DNA from: an uncultured Acidobacteriaceae bacterium
GTDB taxonomy: Bacteria > Acidobacteriota > Terriglobia > Terriglobales > Acidobacteriaceae
Direction of reading: 5' to 3'
Length of the DNA stretch: 62,808 nt
NCBI GenBank assembly: GCA_903904755.1
Contig: CAIVDV010000032.1
Span: 1-62,808, forward strand
The number at the start of each line of letters is the position of its first letter. The stretch's first letter is position 1. Positions 1 to 8,044 of this stretch are shown piece by piece. The notes under the pieces were generated by a model, which saw only the letters and a list, made by a program, of their open reading frames with translations, did no database searches and had not been told where the DNA came from. The position numbers were made by a program, and so were the translations under genes.

Positions 1-96
1 TAGGTGTAAATCTTCCTCGGTATACGCACCATCTTCGCCGCTCCTTCGCCAGTATCTCAGAGCTCTATATGAGGTACGCTTTTCGGGGGCAAGGTC

Positions 97-303
97 AGTT
101 GCTTTTGCTTTTGCCTTTGCTTTTGCTTTTTTGTTTGTCATTCCCGAAGGGAATCTGCTGTTGCCTTTGCCTTTGCTCTTGCCCTTCCTCCCGCCCGAAA
201 CAACCCTCCGGGTGCCCCATCCTCGCGACGACTTTGTTTTTGTCGCTAGGGTGGGAGTGACAATTCTTCCGACCGAATATCGCAACCGAGCGCAGCTCGA
301 TCC
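97..303. repeat. Composite intergenic repeat, copy 1
   Basis: Runs of CTTTTG/CCTTTG hexamers flank a small hairpin at 137-159 (ATTCCC-GAA-GGGAAT inside GTCATTCCCGAAGGGAATCT). They are followed by a GGGTGCCCC...GGGTGGGAG hairpin (210-256, inner stem GCGAC/GTCGC) and a CGAGC-GCA-GCTCG palindrome (287-299). The same modules recur in the same order near 35.5-36.0 kb and 58.6-58.7 kb. The rest of 1-564 shows no gene I can support: the frames crossing it are repeat translations or read into the next gene out of frame. Confidence 0.75.
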
Positions 304-564
304 ACTCCGCATCACGCGGCATCCTCCCCCGAAAGCACCCGATATCCCTGCCCTTGGTCCCAACACAGGACAACAAATCCCCGCAGAATCTGGCTATTCT
401 GGGAATGTCTTCCGTGGCAGGAGCGGGAACGGCAACATCCGCCAAGTACTACGGGCCTATGGGTTACAACCCTGTGTGCCTTTGCGTGAGAGTCCACAGC
501 CCCAACCTCACGAGGAAGACCGCGACCCCCTGCTTCGCCCCCCGCCCTCCCGTATCCTTATCCC

Positions 565-1119
565 ATGCCCACCCCGCACCACATCGCCGTCTACTGCGCC
601 TCCGCCCCCGGCCACAACCCCGCCTACCAGCAAGCCGCCACCCAACTCGGCGCAGCCCTCGCCACCGGCGGCTTCGGCCTCGTCTATGGCGGAGCATCCG
701 TCGGCCTCATGGGCCTCGTTGCAGATTCAGCCCTCGCCCACGGAGCACAAGTCATCGGCGTCCTCCCCGAACTCCTCGCCTCCAAGGAAATCGCTCACCC
801 CAACCTCACCCGCCTCATACCCACCACCTCCATGCACCACCGCAAAGCCACCATGATTGAACTCTCCCACGCCGTCATCACCCTCCCCGGCGGCTACGGC
901 ACCCTCGACGAGCTCATGGAAGCACTCACCTGGGCACAGCTCGGCATCCACTCCATGCCCGTCATCCTCCTCAACACCCTCGGCTACTACGACCACCTCC
1001 TCGCCTTCCTCGACCATGCCGTCTCCTCCGGCTTCCTCAAATCCACCAATCGCTCCCTCCTCCACGTTGCTTCCACCCCCGCCCAAGCAGTACAACTCCT
1101 GCAGGAGCTCCTTCCATGA
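565..1119 (+). CDS. LOG family protein (TIGR00730-type)
   Basis: A 184-residue Rossmann-fold protein of the lysine-decarboxylase-like/LOG family. The nucleotide-binding and catalytic signature PGGYGTLDE is visible near residues 111-119, with the conserved early YGGASVGLMG segment near residues 41-50. Characterised family members release free cytokinin or ribose 5-phosphate from nucleoside 5'-monophosphates; the substrate here is unknown. Length is normal for short LOG proteins. The ATG has only a weak upstream ribosome site. Its stop overlaps the next gene's start in an ATGA, so the two genes are probably translationally coupled. Confidence 0.9.
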   Translation: MPTPHHIAVYCASAPGHNPAYQQAATQLGAALATGGFGLVYGGASVGLMGLVADSALAHGAQVIGVLPELLASKEIAHPNLTRLIPTTSMHHRKATMIELSHAVITLPGGYGTLDELMEALTWAQLGIHSMPVILLNTLGYYDHLLAFLDHAVSSGFLKSTNRSLLHVASTPAQAVQLLQELLP

Positions 1120-2621
1120 CCTCGCGTACCCTCGCCGCCGCACTGGCCACCATACTCGCTCTCCCCCTCGCCCTCACCGCCCAAACTCCGGCCGCACTGC
1201 CACCTGCCGCCGCCCCCGCCCTCGCCCCGGAAACTGCCGCCGCCCTCGACAACCTCACCGGACGCCTCCTCCTCCACGGCCAGGCCTATGAGTACGACCG
1301 CCAGCTCGCCGACGGCATCGGCCCCCGCCTCACCGGCTCCGCCAACTACGTCAAGGCCGTCGACTGGGCCATCGCCGAGTTCACCCGTCTCGGCCTCAAA
1401 AACGTCCACAAGGAATCCTGGACCATCCCCGCCACCTGGGAGCCCGCAGAGTTCGCCTCCGCCCACATCCTCGAGCCCCACATCCAGCGCCTCCATCTCG
1501 AATCCGAAGGCTGGAGCCCCTCCACCCCCGAGTCCGGCATCCGTGGCCCCGTCTTCCACCTCCCCAACCTCAACTCCGCCGACGCCATCCGAGCCGAAGC
1601 CGCCAACATCAAGGGCTCCATCATCCTCATCGACTCCGACAGCCACAACTCCGGCGAACCCGCCTCCGAAGGCACCATCTACCAGAACCACAAGCTCCTC
1701 GCCGACCTCGGCGCGCTCGCCATCCTCTCCGGCACCGGCACCGTCCAGAACGCCGTCTCCGTCGGCGGTCCCTGGGACGGCGCAATCCTCCCCCTCCCCA
1801 CCGCCGTCGTCGGCCAGGAAGATACCCTCCTCCTCCGTCGCCTCCTGGAAAAAGGCCCAGTCACTATCAAATTCCGCTTCATCAACGCCATCCGCGAGCA
1901 CGTCTCCATCGACAACGTCGTCGCCGATCTCCCCGGCCGCGACCTCCCCAAGGAAATCGTCCTCATCGGCGGTCACCTCGACTCCTGGCACCCCGGCACC
2001 GGCGCGCAGGACAACGGAACCGGCGCAGCCTCCGTCGTCGCCATCGCCCAGGCCGTCACCGCCTCCGGACGCGCCCCCCGCCGCACCCTCCGCTTCGCCC
2101 TCTTCGGCGGAGAAGAGGAAGGCCTCCTCGGCTCCCAGGCCTTCACCCGCGCCCACCAGGCCGAAATGCCCTCCTACGATGCCGTCCTCATCACCGACAC
2201 CGGCTCTGACGCTCCCAAAGGCTGGATGACCCTCGGCCGCGCCGACCTCACCGCCGCCCTCGCCCCCATCAAGCCCCTCCTCGCCGGCCTCGGCGCAGAC
2301 GGCATCTCCAACTACCCCCGCATCGCCTTCGGTACCGACGACGCAGGCTTTCTCGCCCGCGGCGTTCCTGCCCTCGTCCTCTGGACCAGCTTCGACAAGT
2401 ACATGGCCCTCCACCACAAACCCAGCGACACCTTCGACAAAGTCTCCCAGCGCGACCTCAGCCTCGGCGCAACCGTCGTCGGCCTCACCGCCTACGCCAT
2501 CGCAGACAGCCCCCAGCCCTTCGCCCCCCACCTCACCCCCGACCAGGTCGAAGACCAGATGAAAAAGGCCAAAATCTTCGACGAATTCGACGACATGCGC
2601 AAAAACGGCTGGCTCTACTAA
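1116..2621 (+). CDS. Secreted M28 family metallopeptidase
   Basis: A 501-residue protein with an N-terminal signal peptide (hydrophobic stretch ending near LTAQTPA, about residue 23). The M28 zinc-site segments are present in order: GGHLDSW, then DNGTGAAS (bridging Asp), GGEEEGLLGS (catalytic and ligand Glu pair), an ITDTGSD Asp, and a C-terminal ALHHKPSDT His. This arrangement fits carboxypeptidase Q-like aminopeptidases acting outside the cytoplasm on peptides. A PA-like insert probably lies between the N-terminal strand and the zinc core. It overlaps the LOG gene by 4 bases. One of three secreted M28 enzymes in the window. Confidence 0.92.
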   Translation: MTSRTLAAALATILALPLALTAQTPAALPPAAAPALAPETAAALDNLTGRLLLHGQAYEYDRQLADGIGPRLTGSANYVKAVDWAIAEFTRLGLKNVHKESWTIPATWEPAEFASAHILEPHIQRLHLESEGWSPSTPESGIRGPVFHLPNLNSADAIRAEAANIKGSIILIDSDSHNSGEPASEGTIYQNHKLLADLGALAILSGTGTVQNAVSVGGPWDGAILPLPTAVVGQEDTLLLRRLLEKGPVTIKFRFINAIREHVSIDNVVADLPGRDLPKEIVLIGGHLDSWHPGTGAQDNGTGAASVVAIAQAVTASGRAPRRTLRFALFGGEEEGLLGSQAFTRAHQAEMPSYDAVLITDTGSDAPKGWMTLGRADLTAALAPIKPLLAGLGADGISNYPRIAFGTDDAGFLARGVPALVLWTSFDKYMALHHKPSDTFDKVSQRDLSLGATVVGLTAYAIADSPQPFAPHLTPDQVEDQMKKAKIFDEFDDMRKNGWLY

Positions 2622-2647
2622 CCCCCGCTCCCACACCCCAAACACAA

Positions 2648-2676
2648 AACGGCCCTTCCACACCGGAAGGGCCGTT
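2648..2676 (+). terminator. Hairpin terminator after M28 gene
   Basis: A perfect 12-bp stem (AACGGCCCTTCC / GGAAGGGCCGTT) with a 5-base loop, 27 bases after the M28 stop. The downstream T-run is poor, so it could act in either direction or as an mRNA 3' end stabiliser. A run of A before the stem would serve as a T-run on the minus strand. Confidence 0.75.
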
Positions 2677-2745
2677 CGCTAACTTGCTAACCCGCTATCG
2701 CGGCGTAGCCGCAGCTAACTTGCTGCCTTTGTCCAACCCGCCACC

Positions 2746-3207
2746 CTACTGCACCATCCCACTCCCCTGCGTCCCCCGCCACGCCATGCACCCCGCGCAC
2801 GCGCAATTCCTCCGCAGAAAATCCCAGCTGTATATCCCGCTCGTGTGCCCGTCCTCCCAGTTGAACTGGATTGCATACCGCCCCACAGCCTGCACGCTCG
2901 TCGGCCGCGCCGGCGGCGTATACAGCGCCAGCACCGGCTTCGGCTTCGGCACGCCCGCCGCCCGTCCCGCCTGCTTCCGCTCTTCCACACACGTCGCGCA
3001 CGGGCATGCATCCCGCAGCCACTGGAAGCTCCATCGGCTCTGGTGCCCGTCGGCCCAGTCAATCTCCACGCCCGTGCCTTCCGTCTTCAGCACACGCACT
3101 TTCTTCGGCGTCAGCGCCTCTTTGCTCAGTTGCTTCGCAATCTCTTCCTCGCGCTCAACCTGCGCCTGCTCGTCCTTGCTCAAAAACCGGATTCCTTCGT
3201 GGCTCAT
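2746..3207 (-). CDS. DUF971 domain protein
   Basis: 153 residues from the ATG at 3207 (MSHEGIRFLSKDE). The reading frame stays open further upstream, but that extension overlaps the preceding gene. The C-terminal half carries the DUF971 / gamma-butyrobetaine hydroxylase N-terminal-like pattern: two related blocks, DGHQSRWSFQWLRDACPCATC and DGHTSGIYSWDFLRRNC, each a small beta domain with Cys residues. An N-terminal charged coiled segment (KDEQAQVEREEEIAKQ) precedes it. Family members often appear near Fe-S or Mrp-like proteins; the biochemical role is unknown. It starts 4 bases after the SemiSWEET gene stop, so it is probably the last gene of a four-gene minus-strand operon. Confidence 0.85.
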   Translation of the reverse strand: MSHEGIRFLSKDEQAQVEREEEIAKQLSKEALTPKKVRVLKTEGTGVEIDWADGHQSRWSFQWLRDACPCATCVEERKQAGRAAGVPKPKPVLALYTPPARPTSVQAVGRYAIQFNWEDGHTSGIYSWDFLRRNCACAGCMAWRGTQGSGMVQ

Positions 3208-3211
3208 GCTT

Positions 3212-3538
3212 CTATTCTCCCAGATTTCGCCCAGCCTCAGCCCGCTCCGCTTCCATCCGCTCCAAACGCCCCTGCCGGTCATACCGCACCTTCAGCACCA
3301 AGATCACCAGCGTCAGCCCCAGCGTCGCGCAGTTCGCCAGCACCACCGCAAACGCCCCAATCTCCACCCCATACACCAGCCAAAGCACCACACCCAGCGC
3401 ATAAATCAAAAACATCGCCAGCGAAATATCATCCGCCCGCTTCCGCCGCCACACCCGCAGCAACTGCGGCACAAACGACACCGTCGTGCACACCGCCGCA
3501 GCCACCCCCACCCCTTCCGCACCCCAGTTTGTTATCAC
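3212..3538 (-). CDS. SemiSWEET-like (PQ-loop) transporter
   Basis: 108 residues starting at a GTG that overlaps the upstream stop (GTGA). It is preceded by a strong GGAGGAATTACC ribosome site inside the TSUP gene. Three hydrophobic helices form a single triple-helix bundle, with the SWEET/PQ motif FVPQLLRVWRRKRADDIS near residues 23-40. Bacterial SemiSWEETs dimerise to make a sugar or small-solute uniporter. The substrate here is not known. Length is usual for the family, with a charged C-terminal tail (ERMEAERAEAG). Position between TSUP carriers and DUF971 suggests co-expression. Confidence 0.82.
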   Translation of the reverse strand: MITNWGAEGVGVAAAVCTTVSFVPQLLRVWRRKRADDISLAMFLIYALGVVLWLVYGVEIGAFAVVLANCATLGLTLVILVLKVRYDRQGRLERMEAERAEAGRNLGE

Positions 3539-4347
3539 CGGTAATTCCTCCAGAAGAAGAACGCCGCCATCCCCAGCCCGATGCACACCACCAGACCCCG
3601 CAGAAACTTCTGGTTCAGCCGCCGCGAAAAGTGCGCCGACACAAACCCGCCCACCGCGCACGTCACCATCGCAGCCAGACAAAAGTGCCACTCCACCTTC
3701 CCGCTCGCCGCAAACAGCACACACGCCACGCCGTTCGCCATCGTCGACGACACCACCTTCATCGCATTCATCTGCGCCATCTCTTCAAACCCGAACAGCG
3801 ACAGCAGCGAAATAATCAGGAACCCCGCCCCCGCCCCGAAGTACCCGATATAGAAGCAGATAAACGCCGTCACCCCCACCAGCAGCCAGCCGCCCTTCGG
3901 CCCCGCCTGCTCCCCGTGCTCCCGGCCCATCACCCGCTTCAGCCGCTTCGTCACCGGCCCGCTCAGCGCAAATATCAGCGCCGCCGTCAGCAGCAGCCAC
4001 GGCACCAGGTGCAGAAACGTCATCGCCGGCGTATGCACCAGCACCACCGCACCAGCCGCTCCACCCACCAGCCCGGCACCCGCCATCTTCCACGCCAGCC
4101 CGCTGTACCGCTTCACTTCAGCCCGGTACGCCGCAATCGACGTCAACTGCCCAGGCCACATCGCCACAGTGTTGCTCGCATTCGCCACAATCGGGTTCAG
4201 CCCCAGGCTCAGCATCGCCGGAAACGTCAAAAACGACCCACCCCCCGCCACAGCATTCAGCGCCCCGCCCACAAACGAGCAGAACATCACCCACGGCAGC
4301 CGCCAATCCAGCCAGCCACCCGCCGCCGCTATGCTCGCTCCTGTCAT
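3535..4347 (-). CDS. TSUP family (TauE/SafE-like) anion transporter
   Basis: 270 residues with about eight predicted membrane helices in two repeated halves. The characteristic N-terminal LDWRLPWVMFCSFVGGALNAVAGGGSFLTFPAML segment contains the family's glycine-rich AGGGSF motif. A second-half repeat, YIGYFGAGAGFLI, matches the inverted-repeat topology. TSUP proteins move sulfite, sulfoacetate, taurine-derived anions or similar organic anions across the inner membrane. It lies 21 bases after a paralogous TSUP gene and overlaps the SemiSWEET start by 4 bases. Confidence 0.9.
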   Translation of the reverse strand: MTGASIAAAGGWLDWRLPWVMFCSFVGGALNAVAGGGSFLTFPAMLSLGLNPIVANASNTVAMWPGQLTSIAAYRAEVKRYSGLAWKMAGAGLVGGAAGAVVLVHTPAMTFLHLVPWLLLTAALIFALSGPVTKRLKRVMGREHGEQAGPKGGWLLVGVTAFICFYIGYFGAGAGFLIISLLSLFGFEEMAQMNAMKVVSSTMANGVACVLFAASGKVEWHFCLAAMVTCAVGGFVSAHFSRRLNQKFLRGLVVCIGLGMAAFFFWRNYR

Positions 4348-4368
4348 TCCCTCATTCTACGGGCTCTC

Positions 4369-5163
4369 CTACTTCGGCCCGTACGCCATCCAAAAGAAGT
4401 ATCCCGCCGTCACAAACCCAACCCCGGCCACAAATCGCCGCATCAGCTTGTGATTCACCTTCTTTGAGAACCGCGCCGCAACATACCCGCCCACCGCAGC
4501 CAATATCGCCATCTGCCAGCAGTAGCTCCACACTACACTGCCCTTGTAGATAAACCACGCCACCGCAACGCCAATCGATACCGCCGCCGTCACCACCTTC
4601 AGCGCATTCATCTCGTGGATGTTCGTCACCCCGCACAGCCCAAACAGCGCCATCACCAGGAAGCCGCCGCCCGCCCCAAAGTACCCCACATACAGGCTCA
4701 CCACTGCCATGCCAACAATCAGCCAAAAGTCCGACCGCTTCTGCCCACTGCCACCCTTGGCCATCCATCGCCCCAGCGGCTCGCTCAGCACAAACATCAC
4801 CGCCGCAAACAGCAGCAGCCACGGCAGCAGCACCAGGAACCGCTTGCTTGGCGTTATCAGCAGCAGCCACGCTCCGCTCAACCCGCCCACAAACGAAGCA
4901 ATGCTCAGCGGAAACAGCCGCTTCGTGTGGTTCTTCAGGTCATCCCGGTAGGCGTACACACTCGTCAACTGCCCCGGCCACAGCGCAACGTTGTTCGTCG
5001 CCTGCGCCCCCACTGAGCCCACGCCCGTCCCCTTCATCACCCGCAGCAGCGCCGGCAGGCTCAAAAACGATCCGCCACCCGCAACCGTATTCAGCGCGCC
5101 TGCCAAAAACGACGCCACCGGCAGCCACGCACGTTCCAATCCCGAAACCATCGAAGAATCCAT
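4369..5163 (-). CDS. TSUP family anion transporter (paralogue)
   Basis: 264 residues, closely related to the next gene: the same AGALNTVAGGGSFLSLPALL motif near the N-terminus and YVGYFGAGGGFLVMALFGLCG in the second half. About eight membrane helices are expected. The two adjacent TSUP genes look like a tandem duplication, perhaps with different substrates or a heteromeric carrier. It is the first gene of the minus-strand run. The upstream ribosome site is weak and no clear promoter was found in the 150 bases before it. Confidence 0.9.
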   Translation of the reverse strand: MDSSMVSGLERAWLPVASFLAGALNTVAGGGSFLSLPALLRVMKGTGVGSVGAQATNNVALWPGQLTSVYAYRDDLKNHTKRLFPLSIASFVGGLSGAWLLLITPSKRFLVLLPWLLLFAAVMFVLSEPLGRWMAKGGSGQKRSDFWLIVGMAVVSLYVGYFGAGGGFLVMALFGLCGVTNIHEMNALKVVTAAVSIGVAVAWFIYKGSVVWSYCWQMAILAAVGGYVAARFSKKVNHKLMRRFVAGVGFVTAGYFFWMAYGPK

Positions 5164-5330
5164 AATTCACTTTAGAATCCACCACATAAGGAACTGGAGA
5201 AATTTTGCAGGAAAATCATCACCCTCCCGCCAACTAGCCCCACCGCCCTCTCCCAATTCCTCCCCTCCTCTTGATACACTCCCGCTTAGACCCACTCCAA
5301 GGCATTCAACACAACGGAGCAATCATTTCC

Positions 5331-6182
5331 ATGACCCCGATTCGCACCACCCTCCTCATCCTCGCCCTGGCTTCCACCGCTGCCGCCCAAACTCCCGCGG
5401 CCCAGCCCGCTGCCAAACCCGCTCCGGCGCCCAAGACCGCTGCCACCACCCACGCAGCAACACCGGCCACCGCCGCCAAGGCCGCCACCGCGACCAAGCC
5501 CGCATCGCCCTCCAAGCCCGGCGCCCATGCCACTCCCGCTGCAGCCAAGCCCCTTCCCCACCCCGTCATCACCAACTTCCGCGTCCCCGCCAACATCCCC
5601 CACGTGCGCGGCGTCATCAAGCCCGCCTTCGCCTTCGGCTTCCAGGACTCCGTCGTCGGCACCGGCGCCGAAGCAGCACCCCTCAAGCTCTACTCCGTCA
5701 AATACACCGGCTACCTCGCCGCCGACGGCACCAAGTTCGACTCATCCGACGACCACGACTCCCCCAAGCGCGACGCCGATGGCAAGCCCGTCATGGGCCC
5801 CGACAACAAACCCGTCATGATCCACGGCGCTCCCGCCCAGTTCGTCGTCGGCGCCCACCGCGTCATCCAGGGATGGGATCTCGGCTTCGTCGGCATGAAG
5901 GTCGGTGGCAAGCGCCGCCTCTTCATCCCCTGGCAGCTCGCCTACGGCGAAAACGGCCGTCCCCCCGTCATCCCCGCCAAGGCCGACCTCATCTTCGACC
6001 TCGAACTCGTCGCCATCGAAGACCTCCCGGCCCGCCCGGCCCAGCCCCCTATGCCCGCCCGGCCCGCCGCATCTGCCCCCGCATCTGCCCCCGCAGCAGC
6101 TCCACCGTCTGCTCCCGCAGCCCCGGCAGCAGCCCCCACTGCCCCTGCTCAGCCCGCAACCCCACCGCAGCCCAAGCAATAG
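5331..6182 (+). CDS. Secreted FKBP-type peptidyl-prolyl isomerase
   Basis: 283 residues from ATG 5331, chosen because GGAG lies 12 bases upstream and a signal peptide follows (MTPIRTTLLILALASTAAAQ). An Ala/Pro/Lys-rich linker (about residues 20-80) leads to the FKBP domain (about 95-230): the YSVKYTGYL entry strand, a FDSS turn, and the VIQGWDLGFVGMKVGGKRR core of the active site followed by LAYGENG. The C-terminal tail is Ala/Pro-rich and probably disordered. It should catalyse prolyl isomerisation during folding of exported proteins. The insert between FDSS and the active-site strand is longer than in minimal FKBPs. Confidence 0.92.
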   Translation: MTPIRTTLLILALASTAAAQTPAAQPAAKPAPAPKTAATTHAATPATAAKAATATKPASPSKPGAHATPAAAKPLPHPVITNFRVPANIPHVRGVIKPAFAFGFQDSVVGTGAEAAPLKLYSVKYTGYLAADGTKFDSSDDHDSPKRDADGKPVMGPDNKPVMIHGAPAQFVVGAHRVIQGWDLGFVGMKVGGKRRLFIPWQLAYGENGRPPVIPAKADLIFDLELVAIEDLPARPAQPPMPARPAASAPASAPAAAPPSAPAAPAAAPTAPAQPATPPQPKQ

Positions 6183-6192
6183 CCCACAAAAA

Positions 6193-6225
6193 ATCCCCGG
6201 CCCCTCGCACTCAGGGACCGGGGAT
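6193..6225 (-). terminator. Terminator for the ABC ATPase gene
   Basis: A 12-bp stem with one mismatch (ATCCCCGGcCCC / GGGaCCGGGGAT). On the minus strand it is followed by TTTTTT, giving an intrinsic terminator for the ABC gene ending at 6326. The loop and stem resemble the hairpins at 58645-58673 and 58826-58852 (GGTCCCTCGC...GGGACC). A degenerate ATCGAGC palindrome follows at 6259-6275, so this may be a diverged copy of the composite repeat. Confidence 0.7.
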
Positions 6226-6295
6226 CAACCACTCCCCCAATACCCACCACCCAACCGCCATCGAGCGCCGCTCAATCAAACTGATCTCTGTTCTC

Positions 6296-6326
6296 TGACC
6301 CCTGACCCCTGACCCCTGACCCCTCC
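6296..6326. repeat. CCCCTGA heptamer run
   Basis: Four to five tandem CCCCTGA units, ending at the stop of the ABC gene. The minus strand reads GGGGTCA repeated, a possible G-quadruplex former. Shorter versions occur at 11197-11213, 20515-20550 and 43345-43380. Confidence 0.7.
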
Positions 6327-7093
6327 TAAAGCTCCGGCGTCGCCCCCAACAACTGCCGCGTATACGCTTCCCGCGGCGCTCGGCACAGCTCCTCCGCATC
6401 CCCCGTCTCCACCAGCCGCCCCCCCTCCATCACCGCAATCCGCGTCGACAAATACCGCACCAGCGGCATCGAGTGGCTGATGAACAAATACGTCAGCCCA
6501 TGCTCCCGCTGCAAATCCCGCAGCAGGTTCACCACCTGCGCCCCCACGCTCACATCCAGCGCGCTCACCGGCTCATCCAGCACCAGCAACCTCGGCCGCA
6601 GCGCCAGTGCCCGCGCAATGTTGATCCGCTGCTTCTGCCCACCGCTGAACTCATGCGGAAACCGCTCCAGCGCGCTCCCGTCCAGCCCCACCTGCGCCAG
6701 CAGCTCCGTTACCTTCGCCCGCAGCGCCCCCCGCCTCGTATCCAGCCCCAGTTCTCTCCCATGAATGACAAGCGGCTCCGCCACCAACTCCAGCACCTTC
6801 ATCCGCGGATTCAGCGCCGCCGCCGGGTCCTGGAACACCGGCTGCATCTCCCGCCGCATCGCCCGCATATCTCCCCGGCCAACCTCAACCCCGCCCACCC
6901 GCACCCGCCCGCTCGTCGGCTCCGTCAGCCCCAGAATCATCTTCGCAACCGTGCTCTTCCCAGATCCTGACTCCCCCACCAGCCCCAGCGTCTCGCCCGC
7001 CTCAATCCGCAGGCTCACCCCATCCACCACGCGCTTCGCTTCCGCGCCGCGCCCGTACTCCTTCGTCACCACTTCCACTTCCACCAGGGCCAT
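6326..7093 (-). CDS. ABC transporter ATP-binding protein, DppF/OppF type
   Basis: 255 residues from ATG 7093 (an in-frame TTG lies 6 bases upstream). Walker A GESGSGKST is near residue 40, the Q-loop at QPVFQDPAAALNPR (this NPR form is typical of oligopeptide/nickel ATPases), signature FSGGQKQR, Walker B LLVLDEP and the H-loop FISHS. Such subunits energise import of peptides with two permeases, a second ATPase and a binding protein. None of these is nearby, so it is an orphan or works with proteins coded elsewhere. It follows the YciI gene by 17 bases in the same direction. Confidence 0.88.
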   Translation of the reverse strand: MALVEVEVVTKEYGRGAEAKRVVDGVSLRIEAGETLGLVGESGSGKSTVAKMILGLTEPTSGRVRVGGVEVGRGDMRAMRREMQPVFQDPAAALNPRMKVLELVAEPLVIHGRELGLDTRRGALRAKVTELLAQVGLDGSALERFPHEFSGGQKQRINIARALALRPRLLVLDEPVSALDVSVGAQVVNLLRDLQREHGLTYLFISHSMPLVRYLSTRIAVMEGGRLVETGDAEELCRAPREAYTRQLLGATPEL

Positions 7094-7110
7094 GGCCAAA
7101 TCCTATCCCC

Positions 7111-7431
7111 TTACCCCAGCGTCTCCTTCACGCCCCGCAAAAATCCCATCTTCATCGGCGACAACTCTATTCGGTTCATCCCCGCCACCACCGTCGGGTC
7201 AGCCGCGCAAATCCGCTCCGCCTCCTCACGCGACTCCACCTCAAGCACCCCCATCCCAAACGACTCCTCCGTCGCAAACACCGGCCCCGCAATCACGCAA
7301 ATCCCCTGCTGCGTCAGCCCCGCAAAGTACTTCGCGTGCTCCATCATCAGCGCCCGCTCCTCCGCATTCATGTCAAACGCAAACTGCGGCCGCGGCCCCA
7401 CCAGCTTCATAAAAAACTGCACCTTCTCCAT
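7111..7431 (-). CDS. YciI-like protein
   Basis: 106 residues from ATG 7431, chosen because AGGAGGAGACGG directly precedes it. The sequence has the ferredoxin-like YciI/dimeric alpha-beta pattern: FFMKLVGPRP at the N-terminus, EHAKYFAGLTQQG in the first helix, a HAKYF-type His, VIAGPVFATEESFGMGVLEV strands and EEAERICAADP in the second helix. Family members include the muconolactone-isomerase-like dehalogenase TftG and many of unknown role. First gene of a two-gene unit with the ABC ATPase. Confidence 0.85.
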   Translation of the reverse strand: MEKVQFFMKLVGPRPQFAFDMNAEERALMMEHAKYFAGLTQQGICVIAGPVFATEESFGMGVLEVESREEAERICAADPTVVAGMNRIELSPMKMGFLRGVKETLG

Positions 7432-7646
7432 CCCGTCTCCTCCTCGCTCCACCCATCCTACAAAATCCCGGCCTCTCTGCGGCACACCTGCATTCCCATT
7501 CCCAACCAGGGAAACCGCGCCCCCCGCGCTCCCGCCCCATCCCTCATCCTCCCCCCCCTTCCCCCCGATAAGCTCACCATCCATCCTGCGTTGCCCCACC
7601 GGCAACGCATCGTCCTCCTACTCTTCCCAACTCCAGGATGCCCGCC

Positions 7647-7964
7647 ATGACCCTCAAATTCAGACTCCTCCCAGCCTTGCTGCTCCTTCTCCTCCCCTCC
7701 ATCGCCCTCGCCCAGGACAACGGCGCCGAAGTCTACGGCAAAGAGTGCGTCCACTGCCACGGAGTCAACGGCATGTCTGAAACCGCCCTCGCCCGCAGCC
7801 TCAGGGTCAAGCCCATCTCCGACCCCGCCGTCAAAGGTATGTCCCTCGAAGGCATGCTCGCCGCCACCCGCAACGGCATGGGCAAAATGCAGCCCTACAA
7901 GGCAAACCTCACGGAAGCTCAAATCCGCGCCTCCGTCCTCTACTTCCGCTCCTTCATCAAATAA
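7647..7964 (+). CDS. Small secreted monohaem cytochrome c
   Basis: 105 residues from ATG 7647, preferred over the ATG at 7638 because AGGA sits 8 bases before it. A signal peptide (LLPALLLLLLPSIALAQ) precedes the mature domain. One haem site, CVHCH, lies about 13 residues into the mature protein. A distal Met ligand is likely in the NGMGKMQPY segment. Class I cytochrome c of the cbb3-subunit/c6-like size, an electron carrier outside the membrane. Divergent from YciI; no partner oxidoreductase adjoins it. Confidence 0.9.
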   Translation: MTLKFRLLPALLLLLLPSIALAQDNGAEVYGKECVHCHGVNGMSETALARSLRVKPISDPAVKGMSLEGMLAATRNGMGKMQPYKANLTEAQIRASVLYFRSFIK

Positions 7965-7989
7965 CTGACTGCCCGACCACAAACGCAAC

Positions 7990-8014
7990 AAGCGGGAGCA
8001 TCTCGCTCCCGCTT
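7990..8014 (+). terminator. Hairpin between cytochrome c and MFS genes
   Basis: Stem AAGCGGGAG / CTCCCGCTT with a short CATCTCG loop, placed between two convergent genes, so it probably serves both. The T-run is weak on both sides. Confidence 0.7.
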
Positions 8015-8044
8015 GCATTTCATCCCACTTGTACCGCGACAGTC

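Noticed and set aside
131-856. Plus-strand frame of 241 codons over the first repeat
   Set aside because: Translation of repeats running out of frame into the LOG gene.
987-2663. Minus-strand frame of 558 codons across the LOG and M28 genes
   Set aside because: Gly/Glu/Val/Asp-rich antisense translation of C-rich codons; the sense genes have clear motifs.
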